Part shown: positions 18,267-27,278 of the stretch, piece after piece
Layout: every line of letters begins with the position of its first letter
Numbering within the stretch: position 1 is the first letter of the stretch
NCBI RefSeq assembly: GCF_031202305.1
Contig: NZ_CP101731.1
Span: 868,001-932,000, forward strand
DNA: 64,000 nt
Source of the DNA: Pelagibacterium sp. 26DY04
Lineage (GTDB): Bacteria > Pseudomonadota > Alphaproteobacteria > Rhizobiales > Devosiaceae
Direction of reading: 5' to 3'
Position numbers and translations under genes: made by a program
Notes under the pieces: generated by a model
Told to the model about the DNA's origin: nothing
Database searches by the model: none
The model's input: the letters and a program-made list of their open reading frames with translations, nothing else

Positions 18267-19403
18267 ATGACTGCTCTTGCCCCCCACGATTCGCTTGCCG
18301 CCCAGTGGACGGCGCCGACCCTTTCGGTGGTCGTTCCCACTTTCAACGAGCGCGACAATATCGGCCCGCTGATCGAAAAGCTCGAGGCCGCCCTCGCCGG
18401 CATCGCCTTCGAGGTGATCGTCGTCGACGACGACAGCCCCGACGGCACCGCCGAACTCGCCAAGTCCATCGCGCTGGAAAAACCGCATGTGCGCTGCATC
18501 CACCGTGTCGGGCGCCGCGGCCTTTCCTCGGCCTGCATCGAAGGCATGGCTTCCTCGGCCGCCGAATTCGTCGCCGTCATCGATGCCGACCACCAGCATG
18601 ACGAAACCATCCTGCCCCAGATGCTGCAAAAGGTCCGCGAGGGCGCCGATATCGCCGTGGGCTCGCGCTATACGGGCGAGGGGAGTTCGCAATCGGGCTT
18701 TTCCGCCGGCCGCCAGATGGGCTCGAGCATCGCCACGCGCCTTTCGGGCATCCTCACGGGCAAGTCGCTGTCCGATCCCATGAGCGGCTTTTTCCTCCTC
18801 CGCCGCTCCCTGTTCAGCCGGATCGTGCCCTCCCTGTCGCGGGAAGGCTTCAAGATCCTGCTCGACATCATCGCCACCGCCAACCGCACCTTGGGCGGTA
18901 AGCTGGCGATCGCCGAAGTGCCCTACAGCTTCCGTCCGCGCCATGCGGGCGAAAGCAAGATGAGTCCCCTGATCGTTGCCCAGTTCCTCGGGCTGATCGT
19001 CTCCCAGATCTCGCGCGGCTTTCTCCCCACCAGCTTCCTGCTGTTCGCCCTGGTGGGCGCGTCCGGGGTCGTCGTGCACATGGCGGTTTTGACCTTCGTT
19101 TTCGAAGGGCTCGATTTCAACTTCGCCAACAGCCAGTTGGTGGCGACCCTCATCGCCATGACCACCAATTATGTGCTCAACAACGAACTGACCTACGCCG
19201 ACAAGAAGCTGCGCGGCGCCCGCTTCTGGACCGGGCTTTTGAGCTTCTACGTCGTGTGCAGCTTCGGCGCGATCGCCAACATCTCGGTCGCCAGCGTCCT
19301 GTTCGAAGCCAACCTCGCCAATTTCTTCATCGCCGGCATCGCGGGGGTGGTGATGAGCGTCGTCTTCAACTACGCCGTCACCCGCGTCTTCACATGGCGG
19401 TAG
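18267..19403 (+). CDS. Polyprenyl-phosphate glycosyltransferase (GT2, DPM1-like) fused to GtrA-like membrane domain
   Basis: A 378-residue enzyme expected to move a sugar from a nucleotide donor to polyprenyl phosphate at the inner membrane. The GT-A half has LSVVVPTFNERDNIGPLIEK, the VVDDDSPDGT loop, and the catalytic IDADHQHDE. After residue 250 comes a four-helix GtrA-type domain (LFALVGASGVVVHMAVLTF, then TNYVLNNELTYADK). The fusion of a dolichol-phosphate-mannose-synthase-like domain with GtrA is known in bacteria. The ATG at 18267 follows AGAAGA. A GT39-type transferase that could use its product is encoded about 470 bases downstream. Confidence 0.9.
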   Translation: MTALAPHDSLAAQWTAPTLSVVVPTFNERDNIGPLIEKLEAALAGIAFEVIVVDDDSPDGTAELAKSIALEKPHVRCIHRVGRRGLSSACIEGMASSAAEFVAVIDADHQHDETILPQMLQKVREGADIAVGSRYTGEGSSQSGFSAGRQMGSSIATRLSGILTGKSLSDPMSGFFLLRRSLFSRIVPSLSREGFKILLDIIATANRTLGGKLAIAEVPYSFRPRHAGESKMSPLIVAQFLGLIVSQISRGFLPTSFLLFALVGASGVVVHMAVLTFVFEGLDFNFANSQLVATLIAMTTNYVLNNELTYADKKLRGARFWTGLLSFYVVCSFGAIANISVASVLFEANLANFFIAGIAGVVMSVVFNYAVTRVFTWR

Positions 19404-19437
19404 CAAGATGATTGCCGCCTCCCGCGCCTTTGGTCAG

Positions 19438-19843
19438 CCCCTGGCCCCCGTCTGCTCTCCCCAACCGGGCGAGGGGCTTTTGTGCCAGAGCGCCCTTGGC
19501 GTCCTGTCCTTCGCCTCCCTGGGGGAGAAGGTGGCCGCGAAGCGGACGGATGAGGGGGACGCGGCGATGGCCAAGCGTATTGGTTCTCGCGATAATGCCC
19601 CACACCGCTCCCGCACCTCTGGCAGCGTTGCGGGTCGCCGGGTCAAGCCCGACAATGACGACCGAGTGGGGCAGGGCGCCGCTGCAAACAAGCCACCTGT
19701 CATTTCGGGATGTGCTCCCGGAATCCGGCAACAGAGCTTATCCAGACACATGCCCGGCCGCCCTATGACTCCCAACCCGACGTCTACCCTCTTACCCTTC
19801 TCCCCTGGTGGGAGAAGGTGCCCCGAAGGGGCGGATGAGGGGG
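19438..19843. repeat. Repeat cluster between the two glycosyltransferase genes
   Basis: From left to right: a CTCTCCCCAACCGGGCGAGGGG element (19438-19480), a GGGAGAAGG...GGATGAGGGGG element (19505-19556), a GGGTCAAGCCCGACAATGACG element (about 19632-19665), a TCATTTCGGGA...TCCCGGAATCC element (19700-19728) and another GGATGAGGGG element (19795-19843). The whole 470-base gap consists of such sequences; no gene is seen. Confidence 0.8.
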
Positions 19844-19874
19844 GGCGCAGCCTCGGCCCGACCCACAGGAGCCC

Positions 19875-21407
19875 ATGATGCCCACTAACCCCCGCATCGG
19901 CCCCTTCACCCCCTTCCAGGCAACCCTCATCCTCATCGCCGTCACCTTCGTCCTCCGCCTCATTGGCGCGGCGCTGATCGGCTGGGGCACGGGCGAGGCC
20001 TACTACCTGGCGTCGGCACGCCAGTTCCACCTCTCCTATTTCGACCAGCCCCCTCTCTCGCTCTGGACCATCTGGGCAACGCTGCAATTGACCGGTTCGG
20101 AAAGCCTGCTGGTCATCCGCCTGCCGTTCGTTGCCATGTTCGCGGTCTCCACCTGGCTCGTGTTCGACATCACCCGCCGCATCCACACCCCGCTCGCCGG
20201 GTTCTATGCGGCGCTGATCGTCAATGCCTGCGTGCTGTTCTCGCTCTCGATCGGCTCCTGGACCCAGCCCGACGCGCCCATGCTGCTGTTCTGGCTCGCC
20301 ACGACCCGCGTGCTGGTCGAAATCTTCTTCGGCGCCGGCGCCAAACGTCCCTACCTTTATTGGGGCCTCGCCGGCCTCTTCCTCGGCCTCACCTTCCTTT
20401 CCAAATACCACGCAGCCTTCCTCGTCGCCGGCACCGGCCTGTTCATCCTCTCCAACTCCACCCAGCGCCGCTGGCTCACCCACGGCGCCCCCTGGCTTGC
20501 CCTCGCCATCGCGCTGGTGATCTTCTCCCCCGTGATCATTTGGAACGCCCAGAACGATTGGGCGTCCTTCGGCTTCCAGGGCGGCCGCGCCCTCGCCGAA
20601 TCCGAATTGCGCTGGAACGGGCTCATCCGCATGATCTGGGGCCAGCTCCTCTATATGGTCCCCTGGCTCGCCATCCCCGCCCTCTATATCGGCGGCAAGG
20701 CGCTCGCCGCCGGCCCGCGCGGCCAGTTCCCCTCGGGCACCGTGCCGGGCGCGGCCGCGCTGTTCGCCTATATCGGCTGGCCACCCATCGTCTTTTTCAC
20801 CCTCGTCGCGCTCTGGAGCGATACTCAGTTCCACTTCCACTGGCAGGCTCCGGGCTATCTCATGCTCTTCATGCTGATGGGCGCCTGGGCGGCCAACCGT
20901 GAGGGCAGGGGTGTGCGCATCTGGCTCTATGGCTCGGCGGTCGTCACCCTCGCTATCCTCACGCTTCTGGTCTCCCACGCCGCCACCGGGTGGGCGCGCA
21001 CCGTCTTCCCCGGCGATTGGGAAGACCCTACCGCCCTCCAGCTCCCCTGGACCGAGCTGGGCGAAACCCTTGCCGATCGCGGCGCCTTCGGCCAGGGCGA
21101 GTTGTTCGTCGCCGGCATCAACTGGATCGATTGCGGCTATGTCGACACGCAAGTCGCCGGCCGTCTCCCCTTCGCCTGCTTTGGCGACGACACCCGCAAT
21201 CTCGGCTTCAATTTCGACCCCGGCGCCCATACCGGCTGGAACGCCTACATCGTCGACCAGACCGGCGGCCCCGATCGCGTCATCGAAGCCTATGGCGACC
21301 GCTTCGAAACCATCGAGCACCTCGAAACCCTCACCGTCTCCCGCAACGGCGTTGTGGAGTTGACCGACATCCAGCTTTTCTACGCCGAGGGTTTCGCCGG
21401 TCGGTAG
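19875..21407 (+). CDS. GT39/ArnT-like polyprenyl-phosphate-sugar glycosyltransferase
   Basis: An inner-membrane GT-C enzyme of about 510 residues with some ten or more hydrophobic segments in the N-terminal two thirds and a soluble C-terminal region. Near the N-terminus GTGEAYYLASARQFHLSYFD followed by QPPL is the family's first periplasmic loop, with the acidic residue thought to act in catalysis. Relatives transfer mannose or aminoarabinose from a polyprenyl-phosphate carrier to proteins, lipid A or glycans. The GT2-GtrA enzyme upstream could make its donor. Two ATG codons (19875, 19878) follow CAGGAG; the second has better spacing. Confidence 0.85.
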   Translation: MMPTNPRIGPFTPFQATLILIAVTFVLRLIGAALIGWGTGEAYYLASARQFHLSYFDQPPLSLWTIWATLQLTGSESLLVIRLPFVAMFAVSTWLVFDITRRIHTPLAGFYAALIVNACVLFSLSIGSWTQPDAPMLLFWLATTRVLVEIFFGAGAKRPYLYWGLAGLFLGLTFLSKYHAAFLVAGTGLFILSNSTQRRWLTHGAPWLALAIALVIFSPVIIWNAQNDWASFGFQGGRALAESELRWNGLIRMIWGQLLYMVPWLAIPALYIGGKALAAGPRGQFPSGTVPGAAALFAYIGWPPIVFFTLVALWSDTQFHFHWQAPGYLMLFMLMGAWAANREGRGVRIWLYGSAVVTLAILTLLVSHAATGWARTVFPGDWEDPTALQLPWTELGETLADRGAFGQGELFVAGINWIDCGYVDTQVAGRLPFACFGDDTRNLGFNFDPGAHTGWNAYIVDQTGGPDRVIEAYGDRFETIEHLETLTVSRNGVVELTDIQLFYAEGFAGR

Positions 21408-21408
21408 C

Positions 21409-21609
21409 GCTGCGCGGCCAGCCCTGCTCGCCCGCGACGGCGTCTTTTGCGAGCAGGCAATGAAACGGGAGCGGGTCACCCATGACGAGGCGCTCAGTGC
21501 GGTGCGTGCAGCCGGAGGACAGGACATTTCAAGCGTTCGGTACCTGTTTCTTGAGAGCGACGGTACGATAAGCGCCGCGCTTCGCAACACTGCAACGCAC
21601 CTTCCCTAA
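21409..21609 (+). pseudogene. C-terminal fragment of a DUF421 (YetF-type) membrane protein gene
   Basis: Starting two bases after the stop codon of the GT39 gene, an open frame reads RPALLARDGVFCEQ, MKRERVTHDEALSAVRAAG, then SVRYLFLESDGTISAAL, ending with TAA at 21607. This is the pattern of the cytoplasmic C-terminal domain of DUF421 proteins; the membrane helices and the domain start that should precede it are missing. There is no start codon at the left end, although an ATG at 21460 could give a 49-residue peptide. I regard it as the stump left by a deletion or insertion at this junction. Confidence 0.65.
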
Positions 21610-21651
21610 CCTCTGCCAATAACCGTGCGCTGAGGAACCGGAGAAGCCACC

Positions 21652-22140
21652 ATGAAGTACACCGTCTCGATCGAGATCGCGCTGCCACGGGAGAGGGTTA
21701 TCCAACTCCTCCAGCACCCCGCGCAGCGCCCGAAATGGCTGCGGGGCCTGGTGTCGCACGAGCCGCGAAGCGGTGTGGAGGGGCAAGTTGGTACCGTGTC
21801 GAAGGTCGTGTTCCAGTCGGGCCGGAAGACCATGGAACTCACCGAAACCATCACGCGCCGCGAGCCGGTCGACCTGCACGGCATCCCGTCAGACCGCGTC
21901 GTCCATTATGAGCGCGAGATCGTCGCGGACGGGATGTGGAGCGCCGCACGCGAGCATCTGTCTGAAACGAGCCCCCAGAGTACGCTCTGGGTGAGCGAGA
22001 ACGAATACCGGTTCAACGGTTTTATGCGATTGGCGGCTCCCCTGATGCGTCCTTTCTTCATCAAGCAGTCGCGGCAGGTGATGGAGGATTTCAAATCCTT
22101 CGCCGAGCACGGAACGGACGTCCGCAAAGCGGAAGCCTGA
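21652..22140 (+). CDS. SRPBCC (START-like) family protein
   Basis: A 162-residue cytoplasmic protein whose opening MKYTVSIEIALPRERVIQLL and W-containing segment PAQRPKWLRGLVSHEPRSG are typical of SRPBCC/polyketide-cyclase-like ligand-binding folds; the closing helix PFFIKQSRQVMEDFKSFAEH is the long C-terminal helix of the fold. The ligand is unknown. Good start at ATG 21652, with GGAG nine bases upstream. It belongs to the accessory block between the DUF421 fragment and the ApeA-like gene. Confidence 0.8.
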   Translation: MKYTVSIEIALPRERVIQLLQHPAQRPKWLRGLVSHEPRSGVEGQVGTVSKVVFQSGRKTMELTETITRREPVDLHGIPSDRVVHYEREIVADGMWSAAREHLSETSPQSTLWVSENEYRFNGFMRLAAPLMRPFFIKQSRQVMEDFKSFAEHGTDVRKAEA

Positions 22141-22175
22141 CCGTAATCCAACAGCGAGGCACTCCGTCCGCGCAG

Positions 22176-22733
22176 CTATTTTGCCGGGGCAGGTCCATAC
22201 TGGTTTGCGCCAGGCTGGGACGGTCGGGTCAACCACCATAGCATCAGAAGGGCGAGAACAAGCTGTACCAAGACCGTGAGCGCCACGCCGAAGCCTCCGA
22301 ACCACGCTGCCGGAGCGATTAAGACGCTTGGATCATCCAACCTTGTCTCGACAGCCGAGAAAGTCACCACGCCTGCAAGAGCAGCGGCAAGGAAGGCAAA
22401 CGATAGCAACATGGGCAGCAGGACGTACCAGCCGGGGCGCCCCGTGTCATGCATTCGACGCCACGCGACAGCGAGCATCGGAAGCAGGACCGCCAATTGA
22501 AAAATCCCACTGAGAATACGCGGCGCCTCCTCGATTTCCGCACCGGAACCAAAGATGGCCGCGTCCAGAATTCCGAGAATTGCCGTGACGATTACGGTGA
22601 ACAGAAAAAACCACCAGTACTCCGGCCTGCTGGCTCGCCCGGAAAAATCAGCATACTTGCGGAAGCAAGTTTTGACCGCATCCACTATGCCCATCTGTGC
22701 CTTCGATGCCATGTCTGCTTGTGCTCTACCCAT
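22176..22733 (-). CDS. DUF805 family inner-membrane protein
   Basis: About 185 residues with four hydrophobic segments. The DUF805 signature is complete: CFRKYADFSGRASRPEYWWF, then VAWRRMHDTGRPGWYVLLPM, and a final membrane segment ending LWWLTRPSQPGANQYGPAP. Family function is unknown. An ATG at 22733 is used; another at 22712 is possible. It lies in the accessory block and converges with the SRPBCC gene. Confidence 0.9.
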   Translation of the reverse strand: MGRAQADMASKAQMGIVDAVKTCFRKYADFSGRASRPEYWWFFLFTVIVTAILGILDAAIFGSGAEIEEAPRILSGIFQLAVLLPMLAVAWRRMHDTGRPGWYVLLPMLLSFAFLAAALAGVVTFSAVETRLDDPSVLIAPAAWFGGFGVALTVLVQLVLALLMLWWLTRPSQPGANQYGPAPAK

Positions 22734-22988
22734 GCCACATCACCCCCCGCGACACAGGCTGCGGAAGTTATGAACGGTTTTGCCGCGTTTGTCGCGTGTG
22801 ACTGTTAGTGGGCCCCAAAGCGGTCGTTTGGCGCGGTTAAATGACCGCGCGATACCTGCCGGTCGTTGCAGTGCCAACGCGTGGCAAATCCAGGCAAGTT
22901 GCTGCCCGGCTGCAGCCCCGGCGCTCAAGGTAAGCTGTCCGCTACGGTAGTCTCCGCGAGTATTTTGCGCGGCTTCCCTTGCGAGAAA

Positions 22989-24389
22989 TTATGCGGTTCC
23001 CAAGAGACGGCTGTCTGCCCACATTTGGTAACTCGCATAAGGGTGGGGAGTGAACCTGTTCGTAACATCGCGTATTCGCTTACGATCTACTCCTAACTCG
23101 CGGAGCGTTGCCAAAACCGCCAGCGTCTCGACTGCTGAAGTTGCGATGACAAACTCGCGAAAATTCTCTTCAATGGCGCCGTGAGAACCGTGGGCTGCAT
23201 CGTTCCGAAGCTTGATGGCCAGCCTACAGTCTTGTTCGATGCTCGCGCCGAGTACGTCTTCCCCGAATGTGGTCCGAACGTCCCTGATCGCCTGATTGAA
23301 GCGTTCGGCCAATGGAAGCCTGACTAGCTCGTTGAGCACCTGGGACAGGCGCTCTGAAGGGACGCCTAGTCTTTCGAAGGAATCCAGGTTGCGGGCATCT
23401 CTTCTAAAGCGCGTGAGCGCAGTTTGGGTTAGACCACTGTCGAGCTTGTAGTCCGGGATGGACTCGAACCAGGCCATCACCTTCATGAGCTTGCTGCGGT
23501 CGGTTACCTCTCCCGCCTGCACGAACTGAGAGGCCAGCCAGTAAGTGACCTCCCACTGCTTTTGACGAGCAAGCCAGATAGCAAGGGCTTTCTCGGTAAT
23601 TTCTCTGTCAGAGCGATTGAACACGCGAAATATCTGCTCGACACCAATGCGTTCAACCTGTTCATAGTCTGCCGGCCGCCAGTTTCGATAGAGAGCAAAG
23701 GCGCTGGGCGCTTCAACTTTGCCGTCGCCTTCTGATTGCACTGCCAGTCCTGTTTCTCTCAGCGGCCTGCCCTCTGAGAGCGCGAATAGGGTCTGGATGT
23801 GAAACGGCACCTGAAGGGATTCCTCGAGAGAGACCGCTTTGTCATAGCGGACAGAAATCCAAGTCGGGTCGTCGTTTATGTCCTCTAGTCTGGCTACCGA
23901 GATTGCGGGGATTTTGGAAATGACCACCTCGTATCCTTCGCCGCGCACACGCATGATTTCGCTGCGTGTTGGAATGGTACGATTGACATATACAACCGCG
24001 TCACCGTCTTCTTCGAAATCATACTCCTTATGGTCCCCGTACGAGAGCGACCCTGTCGCCGCCGGAAGGCAAAATTCGAAGATTGATACCCTGTCCACCT
24101 CACGCCATTCCCGACCCCCGAGAAGAAGGTAGCTTGCCTTAAATTGATGATTGCGAGAGCCTGTTGATATCGGCGAACAGCCCAGCAATGTCGCCATTTC
24201 GCCGGTCTCTAAGGCGAGCTTAGCAGTCTCCCTTCTGTCCCGGTCAGGCGCGTTGCGATCGAATCGAAATAAGGACGCGCTGATTGTGCCACTAGAGAGG
24301 GTAAGGCGACCGCTCCAAGCGCTCTGCAACTCCTGGCAGCTTGCGTCGATCAAAGCTGTGCCGTCGACAGCGAGTACACTCGGTGCCAA
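22989..24389 (-). CDS. Candidate ApeA-like anti-phage protein with C-terminal HEPN domain
   Basis: A 466-residue cytoplasmic protein of two parts. The N-terminal half is rich in beta strands and has GEMATLLGCSPISTG and HQFKASYLLLGGREWREVDR, a pattern I associate with the ApeA N-terminal domain family (ApeA_NTD1). The C-terminal half is helical and contains RNDAAHG, the R-x4-H motif of HEPN RNases (R395, H400). In the known ApeA systems this motif is needed for abortive phage defence. The start is a TTG at 24389 preceded by GGGAGG. The gene is visibly more A/T-rich and less biased in third positions than its neighbours, suggesting transfer. The domain call rests on motif recognition; the HEPN part is more certain than the N-terminal part. 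Confidence 0.68.
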   Translation of the reverse strand: MAPSVLAVDGTALIDASCQELQSAWSGRLTLSSGTISASLFRFDRNAPDRDRRETAKLALETGEMATLLGCSPISTGSRNHQFKASYLLLGGREWREVDRVSIFEFCLPAATGSLSYGDHKEYDFEEDGDAVVYVNRTIPTRSEIMRVRGEGYEVVISKIPAISVARLEDINDDPTWISVRYDKAVSLEESLQVPFHIQTLFALSEGRPLRETGLAVQSEGDGKVEAPSAFALYRNWRPADYEQVERIGVEQIFRVFNRSDREITEKALAIWLARQKQWEVTYWLASQFVQAGEVTDRSKLMKVMAWFESIPDYKLDSGLTQTALTRFRRDARNLDSFERLGVPSERLSQVLNELVRLPLAERFNQAIRDVRTTFGEDVLGASIEQDCRLAIKLRNDAAHGSHGAIEENFREFVIATSAVETLAVLATLRELGVDRKRIRDVTNRFTPHPYASYQMWADSRLLGTA

Positions 24390-24489
24390 TGTTTGCCTCC
24401 CACAGCCAAAACTCAGATCATTGCTGATATCACGCGATAGCGGCTTTGTGCTATCGCCGGCTAAAATCGGACCGGCCGCTTTCCATCCC

Positions 24490-25902
24490 CTAAGCCGCCC
24501 CGGCGCGTTCCCAGCCCAGGCGCTTGCGATAGATCGTCGAAGGGCTGATTTCGAGCGCCGCCGCCGCGCGGGCGATGTTGCCGCCGAAGGCGTCGAGCGC
24601 CTCTTCGATGATCCTTTGCTCCTGCTGCCACATGGGCAGCACCGAAGGCTGGGCCCCGCTTGCCGCCTGCTCGGCGCAATAGGCGTCGCGCGATTCGATA
24701 TCGGCGGCCAGCGCCATCTGCGCGCTCACCACCCCGCCGTCGAACATCACGACGATCCGGCGCACCAGGTTCTGGAGCTGGCGCACATTGCCCGGCCATT
24801 CCCGCGCCACGAACAGGTCGGCGACATCGGGCGCAAAGCCGGCAAAGCTCTTGCCTTCTTCCTTGCCGAACCGGGCAAGAAAGCTCTGTGCCAGCGGCAT
24901 GATGTCCCCCGGCCGCTGCCGCAGGGGCGGCAGGTGGATGGGCAGAACGTGCAGGCGGTAGAAAAGGTCCTCGCGGAATTTCTTTTCGCTCACCAATTGC
25001 ATCGGGTTGCGGTTGGTGGCGCAGATCACCCGCACATCCACCGGCCGGGATACCGATTCCCCGACACGGGTGATCGTCCCGGTCTGGAGAAAGCGCAAAA
25101 GCTTGGCCTGCAGCGCCAGGTCCATCTCGCCGATCTCGTCGAGAAACAGCGTGCCGCCATCGGCCATTTCAATGGCGCCCTTGCGGTCCTCATGGGCACC
25201 GGTATAGGCGCCCTTAACCGCGCCGAACACCTCGGCCTCCATCAATTCGCGCGGGATCGCCCCGGCATTGATGGCGATGAACGGCTTTTTGGCGCGCGGG
25301 CCGCGCTTGTGCAGCGCCTCGGCCGAAACTTCCTTGCCCGTGCCGCTTTCGCCGGTGATGAACACCGGCGCCGCCGACGGGGCAATGCGCAGGATCTGGT
25401 CGTAGATCGCCCGCATCTGCGGCGTCGTCCCCACGAACCCTTCGAAGTCGGCGTGCCGCTCCTCGGCTGCCTCGCAAACGATCGCCCGCGCCTTGCCGTG
25501 CCGCTGGCCCAGTTCGCCCAGCCGCGCCGCCAGCACCGGCCCCGAGATCGGCAGCGCCAGGTAGTCGTGCGCGCCGGCCCGCATCGCCGCGACAGCCATC
25601 GACACCGATCCGCCATCGGAAAGCGCGATGATCAGCGCGCCGCCCGAGGCGCCCGCCAGCATTCCGAATGCGGCTTCTTCGTCGCAGCCCAGCCCTTCCA
25701 GGCTCCCGGTCTCGGCCAGGATCACGTCGAACCGCCCGGTCTTGAGGCTGCGCAGCGCCTGTTGCCCGCTCGTGCAGTGAACGAGCGCCACCGCATTGCC
25801 CCAATGGGCAAATATCGCCGCCATCGTCACCCGCGCCCGCTCTCCCGAACGCTCGATGAGCAACAGCTTCATATCTGCGTCCGATGGGTTTCCATCACGC
25901 AT
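24490..25902 (-). CDS. Sigma-54-dependent activator with degenerate receiver domain
   Basis: An NtrC-like regulator of 470 residues: receiver-like domain (about 10-130), AAA+ domain (about 145-380) and Fis-type helix-turn-helix at the C-terminus ([20 protein letters not shown]). Walker A is GESGTGKE, the sigma-54 contact loop is GAYTGA, and Walker B is [12 protein letters not shown], so ATPase function should be intact. The receiver has lost its acidic pair (IERS instead of a DD), its phosphoacceptor Asp is replaced (ILAET, an E at the site) and the conserved Lys is Leu (LALP). It is probably not controlled by phosphorylation. ATG at 25902 follows AAGGAGAG. Confidence 0.92.
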   Translation of the reverse strand: MRDGNPSDADMKLLLIERSGERARVTMAAIFAHWGNAVALVHCTSGQQALRSLKTGRFDVILAETGSLEGLGCDEEAAFGMLAGASGGALIIALSDGGSVSMAVAAMRAGAHDYLALPISGPVLAARLGELGQRHGKARAIVCEAAEERHADFEGFVGTTPQMRAIYDQILRIAPSAAPVFITGESGTGKEVSAEALHKRGPRAKKPFIAINAGAIPRELMEAEVFGAVKGAYTGAHEDRKGAIEMADGGTLFLDEIGEMDLALQAKLLRFLQTGTITRVGESVSRPVDVRVICATNRNPMQLVSEKKFREDLFYRLHVLPIHLPPLRQRPGDIMPLAQSFLARFGKEEGKSFAGFAPDVADLFVAREWPGNVRQLQNLVRRIVVMFDGGVVSAQMALAADIESRDAYCAEQAASGAQPSVLPMWQQEQRIIEEALDAFGGNIARAAAALEISPSTIYRKRLGWERAGAA

Positions 25903-25998
25903 CCGGCCATCTCTCCTTACGGTAGGGGCTCAAGGCCACTATCAATCCGTTAGGGTAAACAAAGGGTTGGCGGTTGTGCTTTTTCGCCTTCCCGCCAA

Positions 25999-27267
25999 AT
26001 GCTAGAGCTTTATGAGAAAAGCCGAGTTGATTCCCTTGGGGGCTGGAGCCGCGTGCAGGGCTTGGTCTTTATCTTCATTGGCCTGTGCGGTGCCGCTCTG
26101 GGCGCCGCGGCCTATTTCGCGCTCGGCTTCACCCCCATCGAAGCCGGGCTTTTGGCGCTGGTGATCATCCTCGGCGGCGCGCTGATCGAGGAGCGTGCCG
26201 CCCGCCGCCGCGCCTTCGCCCGCCTCGAAGCCGGCGTCGAGGAAATGGGCCGCCTGCTTGCCACCGACGCCAAGGCCGGCCAGGTGCTCTCCCAGCGCGT
26301 CAACGCCATCGTCGATCTCGATCTCGGCCCGCGCCTCGATGTCGTGGAGGCCGATATGAGCGTGCTGGGCACCGTCGTCCGCCAGGTGGCCGAGGCCGTC
26401 TCCGAGCTCGAAACCGCCCAGGCTTCGCTCGCGCCCGCCTCTAGCGACCGCGCCGCAAATCCCGAGCCCAGGCCCCGCCGCCCCATCGTCCCGCTCGACG
26501 ATGTCCGCCGCGCCCTCGATGATGGCCGCATCGTCCACCACGTCCAGCCGGTCCTCACGCTCCCCCAGCGCAAGCTGCATGCGCTCGATCTCGTGCCGCG
26601 CCTCGAACTCGACGGCGAGCTGATCGACCCGCCCCAGTTCCTGCCCGTCCCCACGGGGGAGGGCACCGTCATCCTGCGCCGCATCGATCTGCTGAGCGCC
26701 GAGGAGGCCGTCCGCATCGTCCGCCGCGCCCGGCTGGGCGGCGATCCGGTGCGTCTGCTGGTCGATCTCTCTCCCGCGACGCTGGACGACAAGCCCGCTC
26801 TCGAACGCCTTCTGGCGCTGCTCGCCGCCAACCGTGCCGTCAATTCCGATATCGCCTTCGCGCTCGATTACCAGGATTGGACCGCCCTCTCGCGCCCGCA
26901 AGCCGATGGTCTCGCCAGCCTGGTCCAGCAGGGCGTCACCCTCGCTCTGCGCAATGCCACCACCCTGCGCCTCGATTTCGCCGGCCTCGCCGAAAAGGGC
27001 GTGCGCCACATCTCGACCTCGGGCGGCGGCTTTATCGCCAACACCTCCGCCTTGACCGATTTCCATTCCTCCGACATCAACGATTACATCAAGCGGTTCG
27101 GCATCAACCTTGTCCTCACCGGCCTCGAGGCGGAGAGCGAAATCCTCGCGCTGCTCGATGACGGCATCCGCCTCGCCCAGGGGCGGGTATTGGGTGATAT
27201 CGCGCCGCTGCGCCCCGACCTGCGCGACGATGGCGACGACTCCCTGCGCCGCGCCGCCTCGCGCTAA
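25999..27267 (+). CDS. EAL-domain protein, catalytically degenerate, TipF-like
   Basis: A 422-residue membrane-anchored protein. Two hydrophobic segments at the N-terminus (LVFIFIGLCGAALGAAAYFA and IEAGLLALVIILGGAL) are followed by a coiled-coil-like region and an EAL-type domain from about residue 165. The EAL triplet reads LDL (HALDLVPRLELDG), and the later metal and c-di-GMP ligands are altered too (LDYQD, RLDFAG, LTGLEAE), so phosphodiesterase activity is unlikely. Layout and degeneration match TipF, a c-di-GMP receptor needed for flagellar assembly in Caulobacter; no flagellar genes are visible nearby, so the role is inferred. Confidence 0.75.
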   Translation: MLELYEKSRVDSLGGWSRVQGLVFIFIGLCGAALGAAAYFALGFTPIEAGLLALVIILGGALIEERAARRRAFARLEAGVEEMGRLLATDAKAGQVLSQRVNAIVDLDLGPRLDVVEADMSVLGTVVRQVAEAVSELETAQASLAPASSDRAANPEPRPRRPIVPLDDVRRALDDGRIVHHVQPVLTLPQRKLHALDLVPRLELDGELIDPPQFLPVPTGEGTVILRRIDLLSAEEAVRIVRRARLGGDPVRLLVDLSPATLDDKPALERLLALLAANRAVNSDIAFALDYQDWTALSRPQADGLASLVQQGVTLALRNATTLRLDFAGLAEKGVRHISTSGGGFIANTSALTDFHSSDINDYIKRFGINLVLTGLEAESEILALLDDGIRLAQGRVLGDIAPLRPDLRDDGDDSLRRAASR

Positions 27268-27278
27268 GGAGTTTCTTT

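Noticed and set aside
19434..21590. A 718-codon minus-strand frame opposite the GT39 gene
   Set aside because: Runs through repeat DNA and the antisense of a membrane protein gene; low-complexity acidic translation.
22734..22988. A further gene or remnant between DUF805 and the ApeA-like gene
   Set aside because: Frames here are short and without motifs; this gap may hold a promoter for the DUF805 gene but nothing I can name.
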